The notes: generated by a model from the sequence alone, not told the origin. Counted from the stretch's first letter, positions 8,177 to 16,382 are shown. The stretch is DNA of 64,000 bases from Streptomyces sp. NBC_01304 (GCF_035975855.1 NZ_CP109055.1:1-64000), one strand, 5' to 3'. Translations and numbers: made by a program.

Positions 8177-8983
8177 TCAGCGTCGTGGTCGCCACCAGCG
8201 CCGGTGGCGCGCAGTCTCTCCGGCGTGAGGTGTCGACGTGACTGGCGGAGCCGGCTGCACCCCAACCTCCATGTACAAGGGAGTTGCCACGATCATCCGG
8301 TGCTGCAGCCGCTGCGGCGGGAAGTTGCACAACACGCGGGCATGCCCGCGCAGGTACCCAGGAGTCCGGTAGAAGCGAGAGATCATGGAGAAGGCGGACC
8401 TGGCCGCGAACTCCTGGTCACTCAGCCCGGTAGAGGCCAATGCCTCAGGAGTCGTCGTGTCTCCACGGGCCTCTCGCTGGACCAGGTCGGCTGCCATGGC
8501 GTGCAGCCAATCCGAGCCGGATCCCATCCTCGTCGGCGGATGATCACGGTGAGCCCGTACATGCTGCTTCGAACCGCACAGCAGCAGCTCGATGTTGGGG
8601 CAGAACTCACCATCGCGGTGCGGGCAGCAGCCCTCTTCCAATGAGGCATAGGCGAAGACGCCTCGGTCATGGAATCCGACATCGCTGACTGCGGCGCCGT
8701 AGCGGAACGGGCCACGGAACTCCAACCAGGCATCGACTCCAAGATGCCCGCACGCCGCGGGCTCCCATGAGCGCGCCCAGCACTGTTTCTCCAGATGCTC
8801 CAGGACGCGCTCCAGACGCTCGGCAGGTGTTCGCTCCCCGACCCCGCCCTCCCCCACAGCGACGCGACCGCCAGAACCCAACACACTGGCTTCGGCCTCA
8901 ACGGCTCGATCCGTGAGCCTCCTTCGCGGCCGCTCGTAGAAGTCATCGAGCTTGGCTATGGACAGATACTGCAGCTCCCGCAT
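8177..8983 (-). CDS. SAVMC3_10250/DUF7019-like protein of unknown function
   Basis: This is a 268-aa soluble protein. It starts with the pattern M-R-x-L-Q-Y-L-S-I-A-K-L-D that I associate with the SAVMC3_10250 family (also DUF7019) in Streptomyces. A Cys/His pair in ELLLCGSKQHV and a C-terminal segment VATPLYMEVGV also fit that family. The last ~30 residues are Arg-rich and may be an extension. The ATG is preceded by a near-perfect AAGGAGG at 8 nt. No enzymatic motif is visible. The family name is from memory. Confidence 0.6.
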   Translation of the reverse strand: MRELQYLSIAKLDDFYERPRRRLTDRAVEAEASVLGSGGRVAVGEGGVGERTPAERLERVLEHLEKQCWARSWEPAACGHLGVDAWLEFRGPFRYGAAVSDVGFHDRGVFAYASLEEGCCPHRDGEFCPNIELLLCGSKQHVRAHRDHPPTRMGSGSDWLHAMAADLVQREARGDTTTPEALASTGLSDQEFAARSAFSMISRFYRTPGYLRGHARVLCNFPPQRLQHRMIVATPLYMEVGVQPAPPVTSTPHAGETARHRRWWRPRR

Positions 8984-9022
8984 GTCACCCCGCCTCCTTT
9001 CAGGTGCTGTGCCCCGTCGGCA

Positions 9023-10267
9023 TCAGGCCGACCGACGAAGGCGGACGATCAGCCACTCCCGGCCAGGCGGGCCGCCGCTTAGCACCTCGACATGCCTCAG
9101 TAGATCCCCGATCTGGGCGGCTTTCGCCTCCTCATGCTCCCGAAGCTCGATCACCTCCTTCTGCCAGCCGATCCGGGTGGAGTCCAGCTCTTCCTCCATC
9201 AACTTGATCTGCTGGGTCAGCCTGGCCTGCTGCGCCTCCTCCTCTTGCAGCCGCAGGCGCAGCTGCTCGAAGGTACTGCCCGTCTTTTCCACTGCCTGCG
9301 CGTGCAGCCTGTAGATCTCCACGTGCCGTGCCCTCTCGACTGCCGGGGAGTCAGAAGTGATCCTCCGAATGAGTGCGCTGATCACTTCCGGAGAGGGGAT
9401 CCGCTCCCCGCTCAGGTGCCTTGAGAGAGCGGAGGGGCTCATGCAGACGGAGCGGGAGAGCTCACGGAGACTCAGTCCCGATGAGGAGCACACATCACGG
9501 AGCGCCTCGGCGAGCTTCCGCCGTTCCGGTGCGAGGCGGCCGTCCAGGGGCCGCCAAGGGCGGCCGCGTTCTTCCCTCTGCTGCTTGCCGAGTTGGGGCT
9601 GGGGTTGGGTCGTTGCGTACGCAGTGGTTCGCTCTCGCGTGGCGCTCAGCTTCGACGGCGTTCGCCGTGCAGCGAGAGCCTGCCGAGTGCTGTTCCACTG
9701 CGTCAGTACCAGCTCTGGCTCCATGGCAAGCGGGCGCCCGCTCCGATGTACCAGGTGAAGGAATTGGGAGACCAGGGCGGTGACCACCCGATTGCTTGGC
9801 ACGGTTGATCGGCTCGGGCTCAGTGCGTCGGCCAGAGTACTCACGGCCAATCCGGTCCGCCTGCTCAACTGCTTGAACGAGGGCTCGCCCGCCCACGTCC
9901 GCATGTCGCGCAGTAGCTCGACGAACTCACCGGGGGTCGCTGCCGTGCCGGGGTCGGGAGGTGTTGTCGACCGGATGGGCAGGGCGCTCAGGCCATCCAA
10001 GGGGCCCGGCCGTTGAGCGATCAGCCACTGTTCCGACCAGTACTGGGTGTTGCCGCCGCAGGCCCTCGCATAGGCGAGCACGACCGGCAGCTTCGGCAGC
10101 ACGTTGCCGCTGGCGGCTTTCGAGAAGGTCGTCACCGAGTAGTCCCCCACCCGCGCCACCATCGACTCGTACGTGGGGTTCCCCGCGCTCCTGCGAAGAC
10201 CACGCAGCTGGTGGGCAAGCCCGGCATACGGGGCTTGCGGGTCGATGTCTTTCTCCAACCGCGGCAT
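9023..10267 (-). CDS. DNA-binding regulator with three helix-turn-helix units and a coiled coil
   Basis: This is a 414-aa protein. Three XRE-like helix-turn-helix units can be read at about residues 17-72 (TYESMVARVGDYSVTTFSKAA), 113-170 (SFKQLSRRTGLAVSTLADAL) and 252-305 (SLRELSRSVCMSPSALSRHL). The third is closest to a canonical XRE domain. Residues ~320-390 form a Glu/Gln/Leu-rich coiled coil, so dimerisation is likely. The ATG has GGAG 5 nt upstream. It is followed by a small membrane-protein gene upstream on the same strand. It probably binds DNA as a dimer presenting several HTH units; target unknown. Confidence 0.65.
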   Translation of the reverse strand: MPRLEKDIDPQAPYAGLAHQLRGLRRSAGNPTYESMVARVGDYSVTTFSKAASGNVLPKLPVVLAYARACGGNTQYWSEQWLIAQRPGPLDGLSALPIRSTTPPDPGTAATPGEFVELLRDMRTWAGEPSFKQLSRRTGLAVSTLADALSPSRSTVPSNRVVTALVSQFLHLVHRSGRPLAMEPELVLTQWNSTRQALAARRTPSKLSATRERTTAYATTQPQPQLGKQQREERGRPWRPLDGRLAPERRKLAEALRDVCSSSGLSLRELSRSVCMSPSALSRHLSGERIPSPEVISALIRRITSDSPAVERARHVEIYRLHAQAVEKTGSTFEQLRLRLQEEEAQQARLTQQIKLMEEELDSTRIGWQKEVIELREHEEAKAAQIGDLLRHVEVLSGGPPGREWLIVRLRRSA

Positions 10268-10333
10268 CGCTGCTCCTCAACGGCCAACGGGGCGGTGCCG
10301 TCGAACGGCACCGCCAAGGGGTTGAGGAACTCG

Positions 10334-10546
10334 TCAGCGTGCGCGGGTCAGTTCGCGCGAAGCAGCGCCCACTGCCAGGAGCGCCGCAATAGCGGCGGAC
10401 ACGTCGTACCCCAGGGAGACCAGCACGATCACCAGGGTGCCGACGGGCAGGAGTGCGGGGACGGCGAAGCGCCGGCCGCTGGGCAGGCCGATACAGAAGG
10501 CGCCCTCGGGCACCGGCGCATTCTGAACAGGGATGTATCGGGTCAT
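10334..10546 (-). CDS. Small two-helix membrane protein
   Basis: This is a 70-aa protein. A polar N-terminus (MTRYIPVQNAPVPEG) is followed by two hydrophobic segments at about 27-47 and 50-64, and it ends ELTRAR. The ATG at 10546 is preferred over an upstream start because AGGA lies 8 nt before it. It lies 66 bp upstream of the triple-HTH regulator on the same strand and may share its transcript. Its shape recalls SpdB-like plasmid-spread proteins, but that is only a guess. Confidence 0.5.
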   Translation of the reverse strand: MTRYIPVQNAPVPEGAFCIGLPSGRRFAVPALLPVGTLVIVLVSLGYDVSAAIAALLAVGAASRELTRAR

Positions 10547-10917
10547 GGTCAAATTCCTTGGTCCGGACGGTCGTTGACGGTACGTCATGGGTTGCCGCCC
10601 CTGACGTGTACTCACCGTGACATGAACCGCCGCCCGGCACAGGAGCTTCCAGGGCACTCGTTTTCCGGATACGTACCGGCCTTGAAGTCGGCTCTGAGGT
10701 GCCCCAACCGCCTACCGGCTGGGGAAAATGCCCGCCGACTCCCTCCGATTCGGATGCGCGCAGCCCCAGGTGCAGGTCAGACGCCACTTTGTTTCGTTTC
10801 ATCCGAATGGTTTGTCCGCCATCCCGCAACGCCAAAGGCCCATGGATGCTAGGGCACACAGTTCCCGAGCCATGTCTTCGGGGCGGTGGCCCTGTCCTGG
10901 TCCGGACGGTCAGCCAC
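10547..10917. other. Non-coding stretch of about 370 bp
   Basis: I see no gene with good codon use here. The stretch holds the likely promoter region of the minus-strand membrane-protein and regulator pair. Confidence 0.4.
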
Positions 10918-11151
10918 ATGCTGCGGGTTCGTCCGTTGCCGCGGGCGCTCCCACCTCCTGTGCAAGGCGCCAATGCCCTTGCACAGGAGAACGCAGCGGC
11001 GGCAGCCACCGTGAGCGCAGGTCAGACCACAGGTGAACCCGTCACGCCCGCGCCCGTCTCGGCAAGCTACGTGGAGCACGCCGAGTCTGACGAGCAGGTC
11101 CTCGGGGATTCCACCGACGCGGGCACCTTCTACGACCCGGACCGCCCATAA
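10918..11151 (+). CDS. Possible small protein or gene 3' fragment
   Basis: This 77-aa frame has good third-position GC over its second half, which ends DSTDAGTFYDPDRP. No ribosome binding site is evident before the ATG, and the first ~20 residues look non-coding. It may be the 3' remnant of a longer decayed gene. No domain is recognised. Confidence 0.25.
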   Translation: MLRVRPLPRALPPPVQGANALAQENAAAAATVSAGQTTGEPVTPAPVSASYVEHAESDEQVLGDSTDAGTFYDPDRP

Positions 11152-11297
11152 GCAAGTCGGGCCCTCATTGCGCCCATCAGGTGCAGGCGTTCCAGGACCT
11201 CGAAACCGATCGGCACGCCGGCCATGAAGGCCGGACCGCACGACCGTCAGGGGGCAGCGGAAGTCGGAGCTCACCGACACACCGTTCGCCACCTCCC

Positions 11298-11660
11298 CTA
11301 CATCAGGCTCGGGCCAGGGGGCGTGTAGGTGATGCCGACATCTCCGGCGGAGGTCGCCGCGAGGGCAACGACCTTCCAAATCCCGGCGGGAACGCCAGCC
11401 CTGGGACCGTCGCAGGCGTCGTTGAGTAGATCCACGGTCAATGGCACGGACTTACCGTCCGGGTCCTGGGCCGAGAACTTGACCTCCTGCGCTGTCCACG
11501 GATTCGCCTGGACAGAGGCGAACCTCACCAAGGCGTGCCACACCGCGAAGTCCAGGCCGTTCTGGGTGAGGGTCAAAGTGCCCGGCCGAAGGTGAACACC
11601 GACATCGACTTGGGTGTCCTCCTGCACGATGACGGGCTCGCCGGTGGCGCTCAAGTCCAC
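11298..11660 (-). CDS. Small beta-rich protein of unknown function
   Basis: This is a 120-aa protein of unrecognised family. It has a regular pattern of short strands (EPVIVQEDTQVDVGVHLRPGTLTLTQNGLDFAVWHALVRF), no signal peptide and no membrane segment. The GTG start has GGAG 8 nt upstream. Only 23 bp separate it from the divergent resolvase fragment. Confidence 0.5.
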   Translation of the reverse strand: MDLSATGEPVIVQEDTQVDVGVHLRPGTLTLTQNGLDFAVWHALVRFASVQANPWTAQEVKFSAQDPDGKSVPLTVDLLNDACDGPRAGVPAGIWKVVALAATSAGDVGITYTPPGPSLM

Positions 11661-11683
11661 GTCTGCTCTCCAAGGGGAAAAGA

Positions 11684-12004
11684 GTGGGAACTCAGCTGCT
11701 CAGCATGGCAGGTGAACTCTCATCGGAAGAGGGCGTCCAACAATCGATCATGCAAGGCACCCACGAGGGCCTAGCAGCCGCGCGAGCCCGCGGTGAGCGG
11801 ATCGGCCGGCCACCCGCCATGACGGAGGAACAGATCCGTCACGCCCGCGGCCTGCTGACCGACCCGGAGAACACCATCACTTCGATTGCGAAGTTGCTGG
11901 GCGTCTCACGTACGACGCTGTACAAGTACGTTCCGGAACTCGCGGTCGGGCGTGACTCGCTCATTCCAAGTGCCCGGCCGGCGGCGCTGCCCGCTGTCGA
12001 GTAA
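11684..12004 (+). pseudogene. C-terminal fragment of a Tn3-type serine resolvase
   Basis: Residues ~20-95 match the end of serine resolvases. They show the E-E-x-V-Q-Q-S-I-M-Q-G-T-H-E-G-L-A-A-A-R-A-R-G segment, the G-R-P-P linker, and the C-terminal HTH (SIAKLLGVSRTTLYKYV). The N-terminal ~90 residues, which hold the catalytic Ser and Arg cluster, are absent, so it cannot recombine DNA. It could still bind a res-like site. A GTG start with AAGGGGA before it exists, but the short divergent spacer argues for a 5'-truncated relic of a mobile element. Confidence 0.7.
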
Positions 12005-12163
12005 TTCGGGCTGGCCCGCCTGAGCGTGCGTTACGAAACCTGTGCTTCCCTCCTTAGTCCTTGCAGTCCAAGAAGGTGCAGGTGGAGGCGGGGCGTCACT
12101 CGGGGCGCGCTTCATGGCAGACTCGTCCTCGCGCGGGTATACCTGTGCACCCCTGCTGCTCCT

Positions 12164-12195
12164 GCTTCCCCCTCCGGGAGGCGGGGGCTTTTTTG
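12164..12195 (+). terminator. Hairpin followed by a T run
   Basis: A G/C stem (CCCCC with GGGGG, one internal mismatch, then CC/GG) closes a GGGA loop and is followed by a run of seven T. It lies between the resolvase fragment and the next membrane-protein gene and has the form of a factor-independent terminator. Confidence 0.65.
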
Positions 12196-12212
12196 TTTGC
12201 CCGTCGTCTCCA

Positions 12213-12240
12213 AGCCTCGGTCTGCTGACCGGGGCTTTTC
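12213..12240 (+). terminator. Second tandem hairpin with T run
   Basis: A nine-pair stem with one mismatch (AGCCTCGGT with ACCGGGGCT) closes a CTGCTG loop and is followed by four T. It lies 20 bp upstream of the GTG at 12259. Either it reinforces the preceding terminator or it acts as an attenuator for the membrane-protein/sigma operon. Confidence 0.5.
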
Positions 12241-12258
12241 GCGTCTCGGAGGTCGTTC

Positions 12259-12654
12259 GTGTATGTGCTGTCTGCCGGTCTCTTCTCCGGCTCGCTGATC
12301 TACGTGGTGTGCGTCATCGCGCTCGTGGTCGTCCTGGCTGCCCTCGTGGCCTGGGTCATCCGAGCGGTGCTCGACAAGACGCAAGCGGAGGACGTGCCGG
12401 ATGTCCTGGTCGGGCTGAGCCAGGTGATCGGTGCGTTGTCCTGCTTCCTGCCGTGGGGCAAGTGGCGCAACACCGCTGGCGAGGCAGTCCCGGCTGGAGA
12501 ACCGGCGCAGCCCTCAGGGGCTGGCGCCGTCGCGCCGCAGCCCTCGACAATCAACCTCACCGCCGGACAAGTCGCCGTGGTCCGCGAGGCCTTGACGGAG
12601 CTGCGCCCCGACACCGTGCAGTTGCCGATGGCTGGGGAGAGGGGGCAGCAGTGA
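12259..12654 (+). CDS. Small membrane protein coupled to a sigma-like gene
   Basis: This is a 131-aa protein with one long or two short hydrophobic segments at about residues 4-38 (GSLIYVVCVIALVVVLAALV). A second weakly hydrophobic patch is near 50-65, and a Pro/Ala-rich polar C-terminal half ends in GERGQQ. The GTG start has GGAGG about 7 nt upstream. The stop overlaps the next gene's GTG by 4 nt (GTGA). Two hairpins just upstream could control it. Position suggests partnership with the sigma-like protein that follows. Confidence 0.55.
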   Translation: MYVLSAGLFSGSLIYVVCVIALVVVLAALVAWVIRAVLDKTQAEDVPDVLVGLSQVIGALSCFLPWGKWRNTAGEAVPAGEPAQPSGAGAVAPQPSTINLTAGQVAVVREALTELRPDTVQLPMAGERGQQ

Positions 12655-13562
12655 GGCGGCAGCACACCTTCCGTGATCCCACGGCGAACCGCAGCACTTC
12701 CTCGATCCAGATCGAGGAAGTGCTGCGCAGGCTCACGCCCCGCGAGGCCTCGGCTTTCCGCATGGTCTTCCAGGGGCACCCTGTGGCGACGGTCGCCTCC
12801 GAGATGGGGATCTCGGAGCAGGGTGTACAGGGGCTGCTTCATAGGGCCAGGAACAAGCTGCGGCATTCAGACGTCCTCGATGTGGTTGACGAGTTCCGTG
12901 CAGCGGACGCAGGGCGGGCGCGGCAGGAAGTCCCGCCCCTGACCAGGCACTGCGCCCAGTGCCAAGCTCAATTCGAGTTGCATCAACCATCTCCCGGGCA
13001 GATGCACGGGGGCAGACCGCGCCTCTTCTGCTCGAACGCCTGCCGTCAGACGGCCTATCGGAACCGCAAGGCCGCGGCCGAAGCAACACCACAGCCGGAC
13101 AGCACCAGCCCGCCGGTCCCGTCGCGGCCACAACGGGTGAGGACTCGTCTGTCCGTCTGCCACTCAAGCACCGGAGGCGACCTCGGCGACGATTGCTTGT
13201 TGTTCCCCGGACATGAGGGCCTACACCGCACCCTTGTCGACCTAGACACCACGCCTCGGTGGGCCTCGTGGCAGGCGGCCCCGCCGGCGCACGATTCGAA
13301 CCTTTGGGAGGCGCCCACCGCATGCAAGTTCCAGCCGGTGTGCACGGCTGCACCGCAACTGACGCTGTGGTGCCTGCTGCCTGAAGGCCACACAGGCGTA
13401 CACGCGTTCTCCGAACCACCTCAGTGGATGTCCGGACCAACTCGGTGGAGGTACGCGCCCAAGCGATCGATGCTCTCCCGCAGCGTCATAAGTGCGCTGC
13501 GCGTGAGGATCTCCCCCGGAGGAGCCGGCAGTACGGACTCCGGCATACCGGTGACGTGCTGA
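12651..13562 (+). CDS. Sigma region 4-like protein with zinc-binding motifs
   Basis: This is a 303-aa protein. Residues ~20-75 form a sigma region-4 helix-turn-helix (LRRLTPREASAFRMVFQG, then TVASEMGISEQGVQGLLHRARNKL). There is no region 2. Residues ~100-145 hold a zinc-ribbon-like cluster, C-A-Q-C, then C-S-N-A-C ahead of a basic RNRKAA tail. The C-terminal half has two related segments with a Cys and G-H-E-G-L-H or G-H-T-G-V-H, possibly a second metal site. An open frame continues upstream to 12042, but the GTG at 12651 fits the 4-nt coupling with the preceding gene. It is probably a DNA-binding regulator rather than a complete sigma factor. Confidence 0.55.
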   Translation: MRRQHTFRDPTANRSTSSIQIEEVLRRLTPREASAFRMVFQGHPVATVASEMGISEQGVQGLLHRARNKLRHSDVLDVVDEFRAADAGRARQEVPPLTRHCAQCQAQFELHQPSPGQMHGGRPRLFCSNACRQTAYRNRKAAAEATPQPDSTSPPVPSRPQRVRTRLSVCHSSTGGDLGDDCLLFPGHEGLHRTLVDLDTTPRWASWQAAPPAHDSNLWEAPTACKFQPVCTAAPQLTLWCLLPEGHTGVHAFSEPPQWMSGPTRWRYAPKRSMLSRSVISALRVRISPGGAGSTDSGIPVTC

Positions 13563-13579
13563 CATGGGAGAACGCCCAA

Positions 13580-13911
13580 CTAGGCCGTCGCGGCTACGGA
13601 TACCATGTGATCGATGTCGATCTGATGCCCCGGATTGCCGGTGATCGTCTGGTCGTCGTAGTACGACACCCACTCCCCCTCGGTCACCGCGCAGCCCTCG
13701 CCCGGGTGACCTCCGTGGTGGCCTCCGCAATCAGGATCTCCTCGACCACCGGCAGCAGGGCGACGGCCTTCTGCAGCGACGTCTTCAACGGCACCGGCCC
13801 CGCCGGGACATCCGCAGACACCGCGGGCGCGGCTGCGAAGGAGAGGAACAGGGCGCACGGCAGGGCGACGAGAGCCCATGAGCGGCGGCTGCGGATACGG
13901 CTGGTGATCAT
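13580..13911 (-). pseudogene. Frameshifted, truncated secreted HNH nuclease
   Basis: The start at 13911 encodes a signal peptide (RRSWALVALPCALFLSFAAAPAVSA). It is followed by LIAEATTEVTR, then a stop at 13684. In another frame the message continues as GCAVTEGEWVSYYDDQ and IDIDHMV, the hallmark of Streptomyces secreted HNH nucleases, in which D-H-M-V contains the first catalytic His. A frameshift near 13700 separates the two parts. The frame ends five residues after D-H-M-V, so the rest of the ββα-metal domain is gone. The gene is dead in at least two ways. Confidence 0.65.
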
Positions 13912-14103
13912 CTGTCCTCTGTACCCGTGAAGACAGCAGGCGTGCGATCAATGACCCGCCGCCCAGCGTTTGTTCACTCGGACAGCACGGCACAAGGTGG
14001 CCGGGATTCCGATGCGAGGAACCGATGTCACATCTGCGGTGGTGTTCTGCACTAGGGGGTGTACGCGGCGCGCAGGGTGTCGCCGAGCAGAACGGAGGCC
14101 GGC

Positions 14104-14340
14104 ATGGACCCGGTGTTGATCGCCTTGATGGGGGCGCTCGCGGTGTGGCTCCTGCGGGTGGTCCATGCATGGATCACCGGCCGCGCCCAGATCAAGGTGG
14201 CTGAGGCCGGCCAGCAGGGGCTGAGCGAGCGGACCCGGTCGCTCCCGCCCGGCAGCCGTCTGCGCGAGCGCAACTCCGGCTGGCGAGTCGACATCGAGGT
14301 AGGGACGCCCAAGGCCCAGCGTGGCGGCGACCATGGCTGA
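14104..14340 (+). CDS. Small single-helix membrane protein, first gene of a sigma operon
   Basis: This is a 78-aa protein with one N-terminal hydrophobic segment (residues 3-20) and a polar C-terminal tail. The ATG has GGAGG 5 nt upstream. Its 3' end overlaps the start region of the ECF sigma gene. It belongs to a recurring local pattern of a short membrane protein joined to a sigma-like protein. Confidence 0.55.
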   Translation: MDPVLIALMGALAVWLLRVVHAWITGRAQIKVAEAGQQGLSERTRSLPPGSRLRERNSGWRVDIEVGTPKAQRGGDHG

Positions 14341-14908
14341 ACTGCCCGCCTCGCCAAGGCCGCCCCTGCCGGCAGCGGTGCGAGGGAGCGACAGCCGACC
14401 ACGCCGCATGCCTGCGGCACCGGTGGTGGACGAGTTCGCCAAGCTGTACAAGCAGGAGATGCCGTTCCTGACCCGGTTCCTCATGCGCCTGGGTGCGTCC
14501 CCTTATGAAGCGGCGGATGCCGCGCACGAGGCCTTCATCGCGGCGTTGCCGGACAAGTGGGAGAGCCTGGAGTTTCCGCGGGCCTGGCTGCGGACCACGG
14601 CCCATCGCTGCTATCTGAAGCAGAACGACCGCAGGACTAGACCCGTTGATCCCGTGCCCGACCGGCCGGGTGGCACCTGCCCCGTCGCCACAGTGACCCT
14701 CAAGGAAGGCAACCAGCGTGTCCTGGACGCCCTGGCCCAGCTCCCGCCGACGCAACAACAGGTCATGGCCTGGGCCCAGGACGGTTTCACCTACGAAGAG
14801 ACCAGCAAGGCGCTTGAGATGACCGTCGCAGCCGTGCGGCAGAACCACTGCCGGGCCCGCACCCGGCTCAAGCAGATCCTGGGCCTGCAGACGGGAGGCA
14901 CACAATGA
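14321..14908 (+). CDS. ECF-type sigma factor
   Basis: This 195-aa protein has normal ECF layout. A short Pro-rich N-terminus precedes region 2 at about residues 37-105 (LYKQEMPFLTRFLMRLGASPYEAADAAHEAFIAAL, W-E-S-L-E-F-P-R-A-W-L). Region 4 is at about 135-188 (LPPTQQQVMAWAQDGFTYEETSKAL, with VAAVRQNHCRARTRLKQIL as the recognition helix). The start may be the GTG at 14321 or the ATG at 14333; both overlap the preceding gene. The stop overlaps the next ATG by 4 nt. It should direct RNA polymerase to a small regulon. Confidence 0.75.
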   Translation: MAATMAELPASPRPPLPAAVRGSDSRPRRMPAAPVVDEFAKLYKQEMPFLTRFLMRLGASPYEAADAAHEAFIAALPDKWESLEFPRAWLRTTAHRCYLKQNDRRTRPVDPVPDRPGGTCPVATVTLKEGNQRVLDALAQLPPTQQQVMAWAQDGFTYEETSKALEMTVAAVRQNHCRARTRLKQILGLQTGGTQ

Positions 14909-15528
14909 CCGACACTCACGCCCGCAACCCGTCGGAGCCTGGCGACGAGATGCTCGACCAACTGCTCACCGACGCCGACCAGGACATGCTGACCTCGTTG
15001 AGCGGAGCCTTGCATCGCGAAGCTGGCCTTTCCAACCTGAGCGTGCTGCGTCTGCGGTCCCCCTTGACGGCCACTATCAACCTCAAGCCGGCCGCCCGTT
15101 CCCAGCGCCAGGACGACAACGGCCAGGTCCAGTACGCCCTCGAGATGCTGCAGCAGCTGCTCAAGGATCTGAGGCAGTCACGACGCCAGCTCATCGACTC
15201 GGAGATCCGAGTCACCAGCCCTGAGCGCCAGGCGGCAGGTCAATTCACGCGAGCAAGCCATCTGATCCGCCAGCTCGAAGAGGTCGTGCGAAACCGGACT
15301 CTCACAAGGGATACCGCCGAAGCCACCCTGCGCGAGGTCCGATCGCTCCAGGCGCGGGCATTCCGAACGCTGCGCGACGGGTCGAACCAACCCGGCGCCA
15401 CCACTGGACTCCTTCTGGTCTTGGGCAACATGAACTCGATGGATCAGCACCTGCGCCACTGCGCCGGAGCTCTGCAAGAGCTGCTCAGCGACGAGAACCA
15501 AGACCTGGGCCTGCCTCTGCTCTCCTGA
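14905..15528 (+). CDS. Helical cytoplasmic protein coupled to the ECF sigma gene
   Basis: This is a 207-aa protein of unrecognised family, mostly alpha-helical and charged (for example QYALEMLQQLLKDLRQSRRQ), with no membrane segment and no Cys/His cluster. Its ATG overlaps the sigma stop (ATGA). Coupling of this kind often marks an anti-sigma factor or partner protein, but no anti-sigma domain is visible. Confidence 0.6.
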   Translation: MTDTHARNPSEPGDEMLDQLLTDADQDMLTSLSGALHREAGLSNLSVLRLRSPLTATINLKPAARSQRQDDNGQVQYALEMLQQLLKDLRQSRRQLIDSEIRVTSPERQAAGQFTRASHLIRQLEEVVRNRTLTRDTAEATLREVRSLQARAFRTLRDGSNQPGATTGLLLVLGNMNSMDQHLRHCAGALQELLSDENQDLGLPLLS

Positions 15529-15721
15529 AGCGCAGGCACCACCCGAAGTGCACCACCGTCAGGGCTGGCCTCATCGGGCCAGCCCTGACTCATGCTCCTC
15601 TACCGCAGGAGGAAGACCCCACCCAGGCGACCCCCGACAGCCGGGAGAGGCGCGGCTCCATGAGCACCGGCGACTCGTAGGACGACAACGCCTCCGCCAA
15701 CCTGACCTGGTGGATAGCCTC

Positions 15722-16270
15722 ATGCCGGTGACGACGCTCTCCTCCCCCTCCGATACGACGCTGATCGTGCTGCGCGGCAATAGCGCGAGCGGCAAGAGCT
15801 CTGTGGCCGCCGAGCTGCGCAATCGGTACGGACGCGGCATCGCCCTGGTCGGCCAGGACAACCTGCGCCGCGTCGTACTGCGCGAGCGGGACGTCGTCGG
15901 CGGCGCCAACATCGGCCTGATCGACCTCACCGTCCGTCATGCGATGGAGCACGGCTTCCACACGGTGCTCGAAGGGCTCCTGTACGTCGCGCACTACGGC
16001 GAGATGCTCGCCGGACTGCTCGCCGACTACCGGGGCCGCGCCCACTGTTACTACCTCGATGTGCCGTACGAGGAGACCCTCGCGCGGCACGCGACCAAGC
16101 CGATCGCGGACGAAGTCAGCCCGGAGGTCCTGGCCGAGTGGTACCGGCCCCTGGACCTGTTGCCCGGCGGCGTGGAGACCGTGATCCCGGCCGCCAGCAC
16201 CCTGCAGGAGACCGCAGACCGGGTGATGCGGGAGTCCGGCCTGGCCGCGCTCGCGAACACCACCGCATAG
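15722..16270 (+). CDS. P-loop kinase (AAA_33-like, possibly small-molecule or zeta-type)
   Basis: This is a 182-aa protein. Walker A is at residues ~15-23 (RGNSASGKSS). A D-N-L-R-R-V-V-L segment follows around 45, and EGLLYVAHYGEML around 80-92 fits the substrate-side region of small ATP-dependent kinases. YLDVPYEETLARH and a W-Y-x-P-x-D-L-L motif near 139-146 match a common Streptomyces family annotated simply as kinase. The fold is related to chloramphenicol phosphotransferase and zeta toxin. The ATG at 15722 starts just before the conserved core; longer upstream frames look non-coding. Substrate unknown. Confidence 0.7.
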   Translation: MPVTTLSSPSDTTLIVLRGNSASGKSSVAAELRNRYGRGIALVGQDNLRRVVLRERDVVGGANIGLIDLTVRHAMEHGFHTVLEGLLYVAHYGEMLAGLLADYRGRAHCYYLDVPYEETLARHATKPIADEVSPEVLAEWYRPLDLLPGGVETVIPAASTLQETADRVMRESGLAALANTTA

Positions 16271-16382
16271 CGCCGCCCGTCCACGACACAGAAGCCCGGG
16301 AGCACAGAGGGTCGACCCTGTGCGAGGCAGGGCCAGGCGGCGCGGCTGCCGTCGCTGCGCCGCCCTCGGCTCGGGCTATGAG

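Noticed and set aside
12042..12650. Upstream 200-codon extension of the sigma-like zinc protein
   Set aside because: It runs through two hairpin terminators and the membrane-protein gene; the GTG at 12651 with a 4-nt overlap is the better start.
13285..13300. tRNA TΨC-like sequence GATTCGAACCT
   Set aside because: No cloverleaf can be built around it, and it lies inside the sigma-like/zinc protein gene.
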